A DNA stretch of 64,000 nt from Clostridiaceae bacterium (GCA_910574345.1 CAJSZV010000007.1:124001-188000), one strand, 5' to 3'; counted from the first letter of the stretch, positions 37,945-44,935 are shown. Made by a program: numbers and translations. Notes: generated from the sequence alone by a model not told the origin.

Positions 37945-38055
37945 ATGGGCATTATCCCCCAGCGCAAATGGCACACCATCAAGCTCTCCGCCAAAAATTT
38001 TGGTTTCGGGGATGGGAAGAAGACGGTTCCTCTCTTTGCCGCGTTCTGCATCTGA
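37945..38055 (+). pseudogene. Possible gene remnant
   Basis: A 36-codon frame reads MGIIPQRKWHTIKLSAKNF and on to VPLFAAFCI before TGA. The composition is protein-like and the codon use is GC-rich like the chromosome, but no ribosome-binding site or upstream extension is visible. It lies in a 402-nt gap that otherwise holds the three direct repeats at 38106-38186. It may be the C-terminal scrap of a lost gene. Confidence 0.2.
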
Positions 38056-38105
38056 ATTCTCCCTCTCTTTGCACCACCCAGCCGCCTTTCTCGGCGGCCG
38101 GGCGG

Positions 38106-38186
38106 AAAAGTCCCTTGAAAAATATTATATTTTCGTCAAAAGTCCCTTGAAAAAGTTTATATTTCTGTTAAAAAGTCCCTTGAAAA
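38106..38186 (+). repeat. Three direct repeats of AAAAGTCCCTTGAAAA
   Basis: The 16-bp motif occurs at 38106-38121, 38138-38153 and 38171-38186, perfectly conserved, with start-to-start spacing of 32 and 33 bp. The intervening 16-17 bp are AT-rich and unlike each other. It lies 55 nt upstream of the AAA ATPase start codon. Spacing near three helical turns puts all copies on one DNA face, which fits cooperative binding of a regulator. Confidence 0.8.
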
Positions 38187-38240
38187 TTTTTGCAATCCCA
38201 TATATACTGACCTTAATACCAAATAGGAAGGAGTATTTTC

Positions 38241-39128
38241 ATGCTAAAAAGAAAGATCGAGCAATGCCTTACAGACTGGAAAAACAGGCCTTCCCATAAA
38301 CCTCTGATCATAAAAGGGTGCCGGCAGTGCGGAAAGACTTTTTCTGTCTTGAATTTTGCGAAAAGACATTATAAGCATGTTGTCTATCTGAATTTTTTTG
38401 AGAATCCCGACTATGCATCGGTTTTTTCCGGTTCCCTGGATATTGATCATATGATTATGATGTTATCCGCTCTGTTCCCTGATACTGCAGTATTTGAAGC
38501 CGGTCAGACCGTGCTGATTCTTGATGAGATTCAGGACTGTCCGGAAGCAAGAACAGCCCTGAAATTTTTCCATATAGATGGCCGGTTTGATGTTATTGGC
38601 ACTGGCTCTCTTCTTGGTGTAAAAGGTTATGGAAAAGAGCCAAAGTCTATCCCTGTAGGCTCTGAGACAGTAATTGACATGTATCCCCTGGATTTTGAGG
38701 AATTTCTGTGGGCCAATGGTATTACAAAGCCCATGATAGCCATGCTAAAAAAATATCTGGAGGCATGTACGCCCATACCGGATGCCCTCCACAATCGGAT
38801 GCGTCAACTGCTTCTGCAATATACGGTTGTCGGGGGAATGCCGGAGGTTGTACAGACCTTCGTGGATACTAAACAGATGAATGAAGTACTTCATATCCAG
38901 CGGGATATTGTCCGCTCTTACAAAGATGATATGATAGAAACAAAAAATCCAGTATTTTCAATGCTTTCATCGGTGAAGTGTAGGAATAGTCAAGAAATAA
39001 ACGACTTTTCTACACTTTCCGATACATTGTTTTACCCTTTATTTCAGAGCCGGAAATATCTTCAATGTTGTTCCCATTCAAATCCTGAAGGGTATCGTAA
39101 AAGCACTGTTCGTCCGGATAATTGCTGA
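38241..39128 (+). pseudogene. DUF4143-type AAA ATPase, 3' part replaced by prophage
   Basis: The frame starts with AAGGAGTATTTTC ahead of the ATG. The first ~230 residues match the N-terminal AAA domain of this family: KGCRQCGKTFSVLNFAK (Walker A, with Cys where Ala or Ser is usual), LILDEIQDCPEARTALKFF (Walker B), then the family motif PLDFEEFLWANG and VVGGMPEVVQTFVDTK. After SYKDDM (about 38,934) the sequence stops looking like the family and runs into prophage DNA, so the C-terminal DUF4143 region is missing. In many bacteria these ATPases occur in multiple copies; their cell role is unclear. Confidence 0.8.
38930..39017. other. Prophage left junction (candidate att region)
   Basis: Between the last ATPase-like codon (about 38,934) and the first phage stop codon (39,010) lies a junction containing AAGTGTAG (38976-38983) and CTACACTT (39010-39017), a perfect 8-bp inverted repeat 26 nt apart. 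The exact core cannot be set without the right junction, which is outside the window. Confidence 0.5.
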
Positions 39129-39261
39129 ACAACGTTCCGGTAACTATTGTACCATCTGCCAGGTGTGCAGTGCAACCCTTGAATAAGGTATCGGGAGTAA
39201 CCGTATCGTTCGTGAGGTCGATTAGAATCTCTGTACCGTAAACGACCTTATTTACAGCCAT
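39010..39261 (-). CDS. Small phage appendage protein, paralogue of its upstream neighbour
   Basis: 83 residues, the last phage gene before the junction. MAVNKVVYGTEILIDLTNDT matches the first residues of the 192-aa protein at 39266-39844 (MAINKV.YGG..LIDLTGD), and both go on with V(T/K)..(T/K)L..G.TAH. The tail has NGNNIEDISGSEIKGKTMY, like the phage tail-fibre end motif at 44947-46455. GGGGTGATTAG precedes the ATG. The role is unknown; it is probably a virion surface or baseplate accessory. Confidence 0.65.
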   Translation of the reverse strand: MAVNKVVYGTEILIDLTNDTVTPDTLFKGCTAHLADGTIVTGTLFSNYPDEQCFYDTLQDLNGNNIEDISGSEIKGKTMYRKV

Positions 39262-39265
39262 CTAA

Positions 39266-39844
39266 TCACCCCGCAATCGTTACCGTTGTACCCCCTGCCG
39301 AATTAGCAGACTCAACGTAGGCAATAGGATTTATCACAACCTGGGACAGATAATCAACTCCGTCATCAGGAAGGATTGTTTGCTTTACCGTAGAAGGCGT
39401 CGCGGTCTTTGCCTGCGCCGTAACGTCCGAAGATGGTTCACAGTCACCCTCTACTCCCAGAACATTGACACCCTTCTTAATATTGCCGGGTATGAGCTTA
39501 GCCCTTTCAGTTGCATCAAGCTGTACCGTTCCTGAGCCGTCATGATAACCGATTGGAATCGTATAGACCGAATCTTTGTCCGTAATCTCCTCGGAAACGG
39601 CTCCGTTGTTCTTCATGGTACCGGAAACTTTGTTACCTCTTGCATATGCTGTTTGCCCGCTGAGGACTTCAGCAGCGGTTGCAGTAGCATCCGTAGAATC
39701 CACATCAAACAGGCAAGTGCCTTCGATTACTTCACCACTCTTGTCGTGGGCAGTATAACCGGCCAGCAGTTTATCTTTTGTAACACTGTCACCGGTCAAA
39801 TCAATCAAAGTATTGCCCCCGTAAATCACTTTATTGATCGCCAT
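39266..39844 (-). CDS. Phage structural protein of unknown role
   Basis: 192 residues from the ATG at 39844 (AAGGAGG 7 nt upstream). The N-terminal ~45 residues recur in the next gene. The middle has YARGNKVSGTMKNNGAV and IPIGYHDGSGTVQLDATERAKL, a pattern common in small phage tail-fibre or decoration proteins. It overlaps the upstream gene by 14 nt. Location after the holins and before the junction suggests an accessory virion protein; this is inference. Confidence 0.6.
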   Translation of the reverse strand: MAINKVIYGGNTLIDLTGDSVTKDKLLAGYTAHDKSGEVIEGTCLFDVDSTDATATAAEVLSGQTAYARGNKVSGTMKNNGAVSEEITDKDSVYTIPIGYHDGSGTVQLDATERAKLIPGNIKKGVNVLGVEGDCEPSSDVTAQAKTATPSTVKQTILPDDGVDYLSQVVINPIAYVESANSAGGTTVTIAG

Positions 39845-40136
39845 TTGCATCCACCTCCTTTGCAATATAAGCGGTCGTGCCGTTGGATTCGTTGCTGGTT
39901 TCCCAATAGGGAACCTCCGTAACCAAAATATCCTCCTTCAGCACCTTATTTGCGGTGTTCAAAATCTGAGAACCGTATGCTCTGGGAACGACCTTATAAT
40001 CCCCGGAGTAAGTGTCATATTCCCTTGTCACGCAGATTGACCCATTCAGACTTTCAACCCCAGAAAGAGTCCCTTTCAGAACAGATTCTCCCGATATTTT
40101 TCCGCTTAACGAATCCAGCGCCCGTATACCGCTCAT
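39831..40136 (-). CDS. Small phage protein of unknown role
   Basis: 101 residues, starting MSGIRALDSLSGKISGESVL with GGAGGTGTGCTGAT before the ATG. It is rich in Ser/Gly and beta-type residues; EYDTYSGDYKVVPRAYGSQIL appears midway and the C terminus is acidic. It resembles small tail accessory proteins next to BppU-like genes. No catalytic motif is visible. It follows the BppU-like gene by 1 nt. Confidence 0.6.
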   Translation of the reverse strand: MSGIRALDSLSGKISGESVLKGTLSGVESLNGSICVTREYDTYSGDYKVVPRAYGSQILNTANKVLKEDILVTEVPYWETSNESNGTTAYIAKEVDANGDQ

Positions 40137-40137
40137 A

Positions 40138-40470
40138 TCAGCACACCTCCTCTGTTATTTTAATTTTAGAGGCAGTGATGAACGTATCCACTTCGCCGGA
40201 CGCCTTCGTCAATTGGACATCGTACACATAAGTTCCAAAAGCGAGGTCTTTTGTATCTTCCGGGTTCAAAACCAGTTTCAGCGTATCAATCGGAATATCT
40301 TTTACCAACAAAGTATCTTCATCCGTATAGTTGGCTTTCATCGCGAAACGAACAGAATCCCCTTCGGATGGCACATATGGATCTCCATTTGATTGGCTAA
40401 TAGAAATCTGAGCCATGAAAGTGTCGCCTCGCGTAAGAGTAATGGTTGTTCCGGAAACCTTATAGCTCAT
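40138..40470 (-). CDS. BppU-like baseplate upper protein
   Basis: 110 residues from the ATG at 40470 (GGGAGGAG upstream). SGTTITLTRGDTFMAQISI then EGDSVRFAMKANYTDEDTL and FGTYVYDVQLTKASGEV follow the pattern of the BppU N-terminal domain (I.L..GD...F.M, V..A...G.Y.Y.V.....DG), which attaches receptor-binding proteins to siphophage baseplates. Its place after the holins is unusual for a baseplate gene. The C-terminal receptor-binding part of classical BppU is absent, so this is a single-domain version. Confidence 0.55.
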   Translation of the reverse strand: MSYKVSGTTITLTRGDTFMAQISISQSNGDPYVPSEGDSVRFAMKANYTDEDTLLVKDIPIDTLKLVLNPEDTKDLAFGTYVYDVQLTKASGEVDTFITASKIKITEEVC

Positions 40471-40595
40471 AGCTCTCCTCCCATTTCTGTCTGGCAATCG
40501 AAAACGGCTATACCCTCTACAATAATAAAAGCCGCCCACACACGATAGGCAGCAAATCATAGACGAGTATAGCCGTAAAGATTGCGTTTGCGATA

Positions 40596-40802
40596 TTACT
40601 TGGTGTCCTTGTTGTAGTTTGCGGCGCTGATTCCCAGAAGAACGCCCAGGAAAGTGTCAACAGCCGTAATGGTACCGACTACCTGCTCACCACAAGGCAG
40701 ATTCCAGATGCCGGCCAGCGCAAAATATAAAGTGCCGGCTGCCGGAAGCAGATACTGCGCAATCCATTTCAGGGTATCGTAGGTTTTGTTACTCATCTTC
40801 AT
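40596..40802 (-). CDS. Phage holin
   Basis: 68 residues with AGGAGG 9 nt before the ATG. MSNKTYDTLKWIAQYLLPA is the classic phiLC3-type holin start; two hydrophobic segments (about 12-32 and 40-60) follow with a polar NYNKDTK tail. Holins make the membrane lesion that lets endolysin reach the cell wall. It overlaps the preceding gene by 14 nt. The lysin it would serve is 14 kb away at 55444-57003. Confidence 0.85.
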   Translation of the reverse strand: MKMSNKTYDTLKWIAQYLLPAAGTLYFALAGIWNLPCGEQVVGTITAVDTFLGVLLGISAANYNKDTK

Positions 40803-41124
40803 GATTGGTTTCCTCCTTGTATTGTGACTTGTGTATAGGTAATTTGTTTACCTCGTTCATGATCCGTTTGGCGGAGCCATTTCCGCCCATCTTTTCATAA
40901 GGCTTATAAAGATATTCGTAGAGATTTTCATACTCATCCGAGGTAATGTAGCCTCTCTCTATGTAGACCATGCCCAAATACATAATCCGGTCATGTCCAA
41001 GCCCTATGAGCATTTCCGTTTTCACGTCTTTTTTCTCAAGCCGCTTTGTTATATAGGCCCACAGCCCAGAAGACGCAAGAACTGAGCTAAATATGGTAAG
41101 TAATATTTGAAACCATTGTTCCAT
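40789..41124 (-). CDS. Phage membrane protein, second holin-like candidate
   Basis: 111 residues from the ATG at 41124 (CAGGAGG 7 nt upstream). One N-terminal TM helix (MEQWFQILLTIFSSVLASS, residues 1-25) is followed by a long cytoplasmic part with DRIMYLGMVYIERGYIT and YEYLYKPYEKMGGNGSAKRIM, a pattern common in phage proteins placed just before holins. It begins 1 nt after the reverse transcriptase stop and overlaps the holin by 14 nt. It may be an antiholin or holin partner. Confidence 0.65.
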   Translation of the reverse strand: MEQWFQILLTIFSSVLASSGLWAYITKRLEKKDVKTEMLIGLGHDRIMYLGMVYIERGYITSDEYENLYEYLYKPYEKMGGNGSAKRIMNEVNKLPIHKSQYKEETNHEDE

Positions 41125-41125
41125 C

Positions 41126-42343
41126 TCATACCTCCTGTAAAATATTTTGTGGCGACCTATCAAATATAACCAGCTTCTTGTTTACGACTGTTACTGTCTT
41201 GTCGAATAGGTCTTCATACAACCGCATAAGATTTTGACGCTGCTGCCTGGATAAAATCTTGTAGAAACTACCCATCCAACCACGGAACATATTCTCCACA
41301 TTTTCATAGAGAACTTCTCCGTTTGCAACTTTAACAGCCAGTTTCTTCAATTTTCTGCGCATAGTCGTAACCCTATCCGGATTGATTCTTTTGATGATTT
41401 TTCCATCCTTGGTAAGTGTGTATTTCACTTGCAGGAATTTGTATGTACTGGATATTTTAACGATGTGAGTCTTCTTCTCGTTGATGTGAATACCCAGTTC
41501 TTTGGCGATTACACGAATATGCTCAAGCAAGTCTACCAGCTCTTCTTTGCTTGGATTCATGACGTACCAGTCATCCATATAACGACCGTAAAATTTCTGG
41601 CTTCTTACATATTTCACATAGTTGTCAATGCGGTATGGATAGTAAATCCCGATGACTTGTGAAAGTTGATCACCAATGTTTACCGATTTTTCCATCCACT
41701 TCTCGCCGGTTAATTGTTCCTTGGGTATTTCCCTGTAATCCAGCTTGTTAAACGTTTCGGTCATACAATTGGCGTATTCTTCATCTGTCATGTAAGAAAC
41801 ATCAATTTTGAACCCGTCAAATATAAGTGTTAGAAGCCAGTCAATAAACTCGTCATCGTCAAAGAGCTTTAACAGTTCCCGTTTCGCTATCTCATGAATG
41901 ATATTGTCGTAGAATTTTGAGAAGTCTCCGAACAGAATCCATCCTTCGTTGCCATACTGCTTGTAGTACCGTCGGAGATGCACCTCAAAACGCTCTCTTT
42001 GGTGTGAAATTCCTCTACCTTTGATGGAAGCGCCATTATCATAGATAATATGCTTCTTGACCTCTGGTAACAAAATCTCGTCACATAAAGCATGGCGAAC
42101 AATACGGTCTCTGATTCGGATACTTGATATAGGTCTTACTCGGCCCCGTTCAGACAGAGAAAACTCATCAACAGGACCATTTTCTAAAGTCCGGTTAAGA
42201 AGGTCTTCCTGGATAGAAAATATGTACCTTAGAAAGTTCATCATGAACTTCTGCGTCGTTTCTTTCCATTTACTGCCTTTTACGGAAGCCTTGTAAGCCC
42301 TATACAAGTTGTTGGCGTCAGACAAAATCTCTTCATACGTCAT
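41126..42343 (-). CDS. DGR reverse transcriptase
   Basis: 405 residues. RT motifs in order: fingers RGRVRPISSIRIRDRIV, motif A FGDFSKFYDNI near residue 140, motif B with IGDQLSQVIGIYY near 230 (the (I)G...SQ box that marks DGR-type enzymes), and motif C YGRYMDDWYVM near 253, followed by thumb-like GWMGSFYKIL. It lacks the intron maturase and endonuclease domains and retron motifs. It copies the template repeat (42453-42541) RNA into adenine-mutagenised cDNA that replaces VR in the target gene. The TR is 110 nt upstream on the same strand, as in typical DGRs. The ribosome-binding site is weak. Confidence 0.93.
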   Translation of the reverse strand: MTYEEILSDANNLYRAYKASVKGSKWKETTQKFMMNFLRYIFSIQEDLLNRTLENGPVDEFSLSERGRVRPISSIRIRDRIVRHALCDEILLPEVKKHIIYDNGASIKGRGISHQRERFEVHLRRYYKQYGNEGWILFGDFSKFYDNIIHEIAKRELLKLFDDDEFIDWLLTLIFDGFKIDVSYMTDEEYANCMTETFNKLDYREIPKEQLTGEKWMEKSVNIGDQLSQVIGIYYPYRIDNYVKYVRSQKFYGRYMDDWYVMNPSKEELVDLLEHIRVIAKELGIHINEKKTHIVKISSTYKFLQVKYTLTKDGKIIKRINPDRVTTMRRKLKKLAVKVANGEVLYENVENMFRGWMGSFYKILSRQQRQNLMRLYEDLFDKTVTVVNKKLVIFDRSPQNILQEV

Positions 42344-42452
42344 AATTATTCACCGTGATAGCAATACTTACCGTAGTAAATTGCGTCCAGCTTTGTCATT
42401 TATCCTTGACGGAAAGGACAACGTCTCCTTCTCGGTTGGTTAGACAGAGAAT

Positions 42453-42541
42453 CCGGACGAACCCCGTTAGAGTTCGAAGCGTTGTTGTAGTTCGTATTGC
42501 CATTGTTGTTCACATTAGCGAAATTAGCCGAAGAAACGACG
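42453..42541 (-). repeat. DGR template repeat (TR)
   Basis: 89 nt between avd (ending 42546) and the RT gene. Read in the frame of the target it would encode ..SSANFANVNNNGNTN.. and so on: 11 AAY codons, one ACG and one TAC carry all 24 adenines. AAY codons randomised at A can give 15 residues but no stop. The 3' part CGGGGTTCGTCCGG matches the VR end and is the probable IMH* region. TR begins 4 nt after the avd stop. Confidence 0.95.
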
Positions 42542-42545
42542 CGAT

Positions 42546-43037
42546 TTAGACATTGCCCTGTAGGTATGCTTTGATTTTGTTGTCACGCTGACGCCATTTC
42601 TTTATCAAACCGATTTCTCGGTCGATAGCATTAACATATCTGCCATAGGTATTAACGTTCACCTCGAAGATTTCCACAATTCGCTGAAGCTCTTTGAGAA
42701 TCTGCTCGCAATTTATAATTGCATTGTTCTGGTAGTCCCGCCGCTGTTCATACTCACGCATAGAAGTGGGGTAAGTCGAATTAGCCGCCCTCACGTTGCT
42801 CGTCAATTGGGATGCTAACTGGTCGATTCGATTTTTGAAATTAGTCATCAAATATCGATACTTCGCAAAGTCTTCCGTCTCATCCTTCCCATAGGCATAA
42901 CGGACCCGTACCAGATGGTCTAAATCTTTTACCCCAAAACTTCTCTGCATGAAGTCAAGCAGCATGTCATGTAAATCTATCGAGAAGGTAATGGCCTCAA
43001 ATTTGGATTCCTTCCGTTTGCTTGCCAGAACACTCAT
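42546..43037 (-). CDS. avd: DGR accessory variability determinant
   Basis: 163 residues from the ATG at 43037, which overlaps the XkdX stop by 1 nt. Predicted four-helix bundle, basic, with LHDMLLDFMQRSFGVKDL near residue 20, RYLMTNFKNRIDQLASQL near 60 and AIDREIGLIKKWRQRDNKI near the C terminus. Avd pentamers bind the RT and the TR RNA and are needed for cDNA synthesis. Its stop is 4 nt ahead of TR. Identification rests on position, size, charge and helix pattern rather than a motif. Confidence 0.85.
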   Translation of the reverse strand: MSVLASKRKESKFEAITFSIDLHDMLLDFMQRSFGVKDLDHLVRVRYAYGKDETEDFAKYRYLMTNFKNRIDQLASQLTSNVRAANSTYPTSMREYEQRRDYQNNAIINCEQILKELQRIVEIFEVNVNTYGRYVNAIDREIGLIKKWRQRDNKIKAYLQGNV

Positions 43038-43177
43038 CAATAAGCGGCTCCGGTAATCTCAGCAAACTCTTCCTCGGTAATCCAGCCCTTTACTACGGCA
43101 TTACGAACGCGGGTCAAATCCCACAGCTTTCTGTTGTAGAAACCCTTTACTTTGTCGTAATTCTTGCTATGTTCCAT
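43037..43177 (-). CDS. XkdX-family small phage protein
   Basis: 46 residues, MEHSKNYDKVKGFYNRKLWD and then LTRVRNAVVKGWITEEEFAE, which is the XkdX pattern (K..YD.G.W....V...V..G.IT.EE...ITG). XkdX proteins sit next to tail-fibre genes of many Firmicute phages; the role is not known. AAGAAAGGAGAGCACC precedes the ATG. It ends overlapping the avd start (TGATG). Confidence 0.85.
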   Translation of the reverse strand: MEHSKNYDKVKGFYNRKLWDLTRVRNAVVKGWITEEEFAEITGAAY

Positions 43178-43196
43178 GGTGCTCTCCTTTCTTTTC

Positions 43197-43505
43197 TTAA
43201 AGCTCGACGTCGCACATCATAGCGAGATATTCGAGGTCGGACTTGAGCTTTGCCTGTTCCAGTTCTTTCTGCGGAATATCCCGAAGGACAAACCACGACT
43301 TTTCATCAACAGTCGTCACCTGAACCAAATCCATGTGTTCATGAATTTCTTCATTGGTTCCGTCGTTGATGATGACAGGGGAACACGTTCCGTCGAAGAT
43401 GGAAGCGTCAATAGCCTCCTCGGAAATGAAATTGTTCCCGTTCATGGTAAGGTTGTCAAGGACAGTTCCATCGGCAAGGGTGATTCTATAAGTTTTCTCA
43501 TCCAT
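43197..43505 (-). CDS. Small phage tail-region protein of unknown role
   Basis: 102 residues from the ATG at 43505 (AAAGGAAGAATCAAA upstream). MDEKTYRITLADGTVLDNLT, NGNNFISEE and FDGTCSPVII are typical of a family placed between tail-fibre genes and XkdX in gut phages. The C terminus is helical and charged (KELEQAKLKSDLEYLAMM). No catalytic motif. It lies within the DGR cassette but is not known to be part of mutagenesis. Confidence 0.7.
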   Translation of the reverse strand: MDEKTYRITLADGTVLDNLTMNGNNFISEEAIDASIFDGTCSPVIINDGTNEEIHEHMDLVQVTTVDEKSWFVLRDIPQKELEQAKLKSDLEYLAMMCDVEL

Positions 43506-43588
43506 TTTGATTCTTCCTTTCACTTAATTTTTTACTGTTATAACACAAGATTCTGTCACCTGAGTATGGTGTTTTCTTTCGGAGCGAG

Positions 43589-43605
43589 GGGGGCACGAGG
43601 CCCCC
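43589..43605 (-). other. DGR hairpin downstream of VR
   Basis: GGGGGC (43589-43594) and GCCCCC (43600-43605) form a perfect 6-bp GC stem with a 5-nt loop, ACGAG on the plus strand. It starts 4 nt after the target stop codon. No T run follows on the minus strand. In the Bordetella phage DGR a hairpin/cruciform at the same place is needed for efficient retrohoming. Confidence 0.75.
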
Positions 43606-43609
43606 AGAT

Positions 43610-44590
43610 TTAGCCAACCAACCCGAAGACCGGACGAACCCCGTAAGAGAGCGAAGCGAGGTAGTAGTCCGCATTGCCACCGGCGTGCACAAAAGCGAAA
43701 TACGCCGAAGAAACGACGTCTCTCAGCCAATACCAGTATCTCCCAGGATTGATAAATCTCGGATACATCTTCATCAACGCCAACTGGGTCTTGTCGATGG
43801 TGTAACGGTTCGGAATGAAAGAACCGTCTCCGGCAGGGGTAAACACCAGACTCCCATACATCATGATTTCATTCGGAAGTTCAACCGTAGAATCGTACCA
43901 GGCGCCGGCAGAAGGATAACCATTGGTTACGGCATTAGTCAGATATTCCCTGTGTGTGAGAATATTGGTAGAACCGAAAGCCGAGTTCACCAAAGTCTTT
44001 GCATTGGCCAGATTAGCCGTATACATCAGTGAGCCGACATAACCGCCGGTGGTGATATTGGTTTCATTCATCTTGGCGTTATACAAAGCGGCATCCGGCA
44101 TAATTACCAGATGAGGAGTTGTACAGGAAGTGTCGCCAGAATTCAACCAATAGTTGATATCGACAATTCTCCAAATCCTGTCTCCGATGCTCCAATAATC
44201 CCCGATGAAGAACCCTTTGAATGTGCCAGCCCTGATCTGGGCTTTCTGAGCCGTAGTCAAAGCCGTTCCAAGATTCTTTCCACGGAAAATATTCCGGCGC
44301 TGCTCTACAGAGATGACAGCATCCAAAATCCCCCAGAAAGCATCGTTGACCGTAATGCCCTTATTGCCGTCCGCAGCAGAAACCATCAGCTTGTCCGTCG
44401 CAGAAACCGACGAAACCTGGGTGAGCTGCGAGACATCCATCTTGGCAAGATAGTCCTGGGAAGAACTAACCGCCACGAGTGCCGCAAGCAAATCCCTTGC
44501 GAGAATTGTTTTTGTCCCGCCGTCCCCGTCCACAAGCAGAACATTGTTGGCGAGGAGCTGCGTTACTTTTTCGTAGTCTGTAATTTTCAT
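43610..44590 (-). CDS. DGR target: variable tail-tip protein with C-lectin-type C terminus
   Basis: 326 residues. The N-terminal ~100 residues (MKITDYEKVTQLLANNVLLV) look like a tail attachment and coiled-coil part. The rest has the C-type-lectin layout used by DGR targets: FFIGDYWSIGDRIWRIVDIN and PHLVIMPDAALY midway, then RYWYWLRD and, after the variable part, YGVRPVFGL. VR spans residues ~291-320. This protein probably binds the host receptor, and DGR action varies the binding surface. The 3' end carries VR and a hairpin follows. Confidence 0.9.
   Translation of the reverse strand: MKITDYEKVTQLLANNVLLVDGDGGTKTILARDLLAALVAVSSSQDYLAKMDVSQLTQVSSVSATDKLMVSAADGNKGITVNDAFWGILDAVISVEQRRNIFRGKNLGTALTTAQKAQIRAGTFKGFFIGDYWSIGDRIWRIVDINYWLNSGDTSCTTPHLVIMPDAALYNAKMNETNITTGGYVGSLMYTANLANAKTLVNSAFGSTNILTHREYLTNAVTNGYPSAGAWYDSTVELPNEIMMYGSLVFTPAGDGSFIPNRYTIDKTQLALMKMYPRFINPGRYWYWLRDVVSSAYFAFVHAGGNADYYLASLSYGVRPVFGLVG
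43630..43718 (-). repeat. DGR variable repeat (VR)
   Basis: 89 nt at the 3' end of the target gene. Relative to TR, codons changed at A are AAT to TAT, AAT to TTT, AAC to CAC, AAC to GCC, AAT to GGT, ACG to GCG, AAC to GAC, AAC to TAC, AAC to CTC (twice) and AAC to TAC. One AAT codon is unchanged. The only difference away from A is a silent GCT to GCG. The 3' flank, from GTCTTCGGG on, is not in TR. Confidence 0.95.
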
Positions 44591-44608
44591 TACTTAATCC
44601 GCCTTTCT

Positions 44609-44935
44609 TTAATTTCTAACAAATATAGCCTGACTGAAAATCGGGTTGTTCCCGCTGTCAAGAATTTGTTCGGTTGAATAAGACCGACCGTTCAAGCCCC
44701 TGGAATCGCTGTCTTTTACAGCATCCTCCACCGAGTCTAATACAGAATATAAACCTCTTCTTGCATTATCTCTGAGGTGTCTGGACACTTGAAATTCTTT
44801 CGGTATGCCTTCCATGAATTTAGCCAACAGGTCAGAGTAGGTCCGGCTCTCAATTGGATTCTCATTGTTATCCATAACCGGATTCTTCTCCGCATCTGTA
44901 ATTGCTGATAAGAACACAAAGACGTTATCAAACAT
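44609..44935 (-). CDS. Small phage tail protein with fibre-end motif
   Basis: 108 residues with GGAGGAGCCT before the ATG. The C terminus EQILDSGNNPIFSQAIFVRN matches the C terminus of the 502-aa fibre-like protein upstream (EQLLDDKGDVIRGKTIFVTK), and both proteins hold a second copy of the motif further in. It lies 12 nt after the fibre gene and 18 nt before the DGR target, so it is probably a small baseplate adaptor or fibre cap. No catalytic motif. Confidence 0.6.
   Translation of the reverse strand: MFDNVFVFLSAITDAEKNPVMDNNENPIESRTYSDLLAKFMEGIPKEFQVSRHLRDNARRGLYSVLDSVEDAVKDSDSRGLNGRSYSTEQILDSGNNPIFSQAIFVRN

Larger units (their letters stand above)
41126..44590 (-). other. Complete diversity-generating retroelement
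   Basis: The cassette in transcription order is target gene with VR (44590-43610), hairpin (43605-43589), a 102-aa protein, XkdX, Avd, TR and RT. TR and VR are both 89 nt. They differ at 17 positions, 16 of which are adenines in the coding-strand TR; 16 of 24 TR adenines are changed and 1 of 65 other bases. All parts known to be needed for mutagenic retrohoming are present. Confidence 0.95.

Noticed and set aside
38106-38186. CRISPR array
   Set aside because: Only three 16-bp repeats with AT-rich spacers of 16-17 bp and no cas genes.
41126-42343. Group II intron or retron reverse transcriptase
   Set aside because: No maturase/HNH domains, no intron ends or msr/msd repeat structure; the TR/VR pair shows a DGR.
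43589-43605. Intrinsic terminator after the DGR target
   Set aside because: The minus strand has no T run after the stem, and downstream tail genes follow closely; a DGR hairpin fits better.
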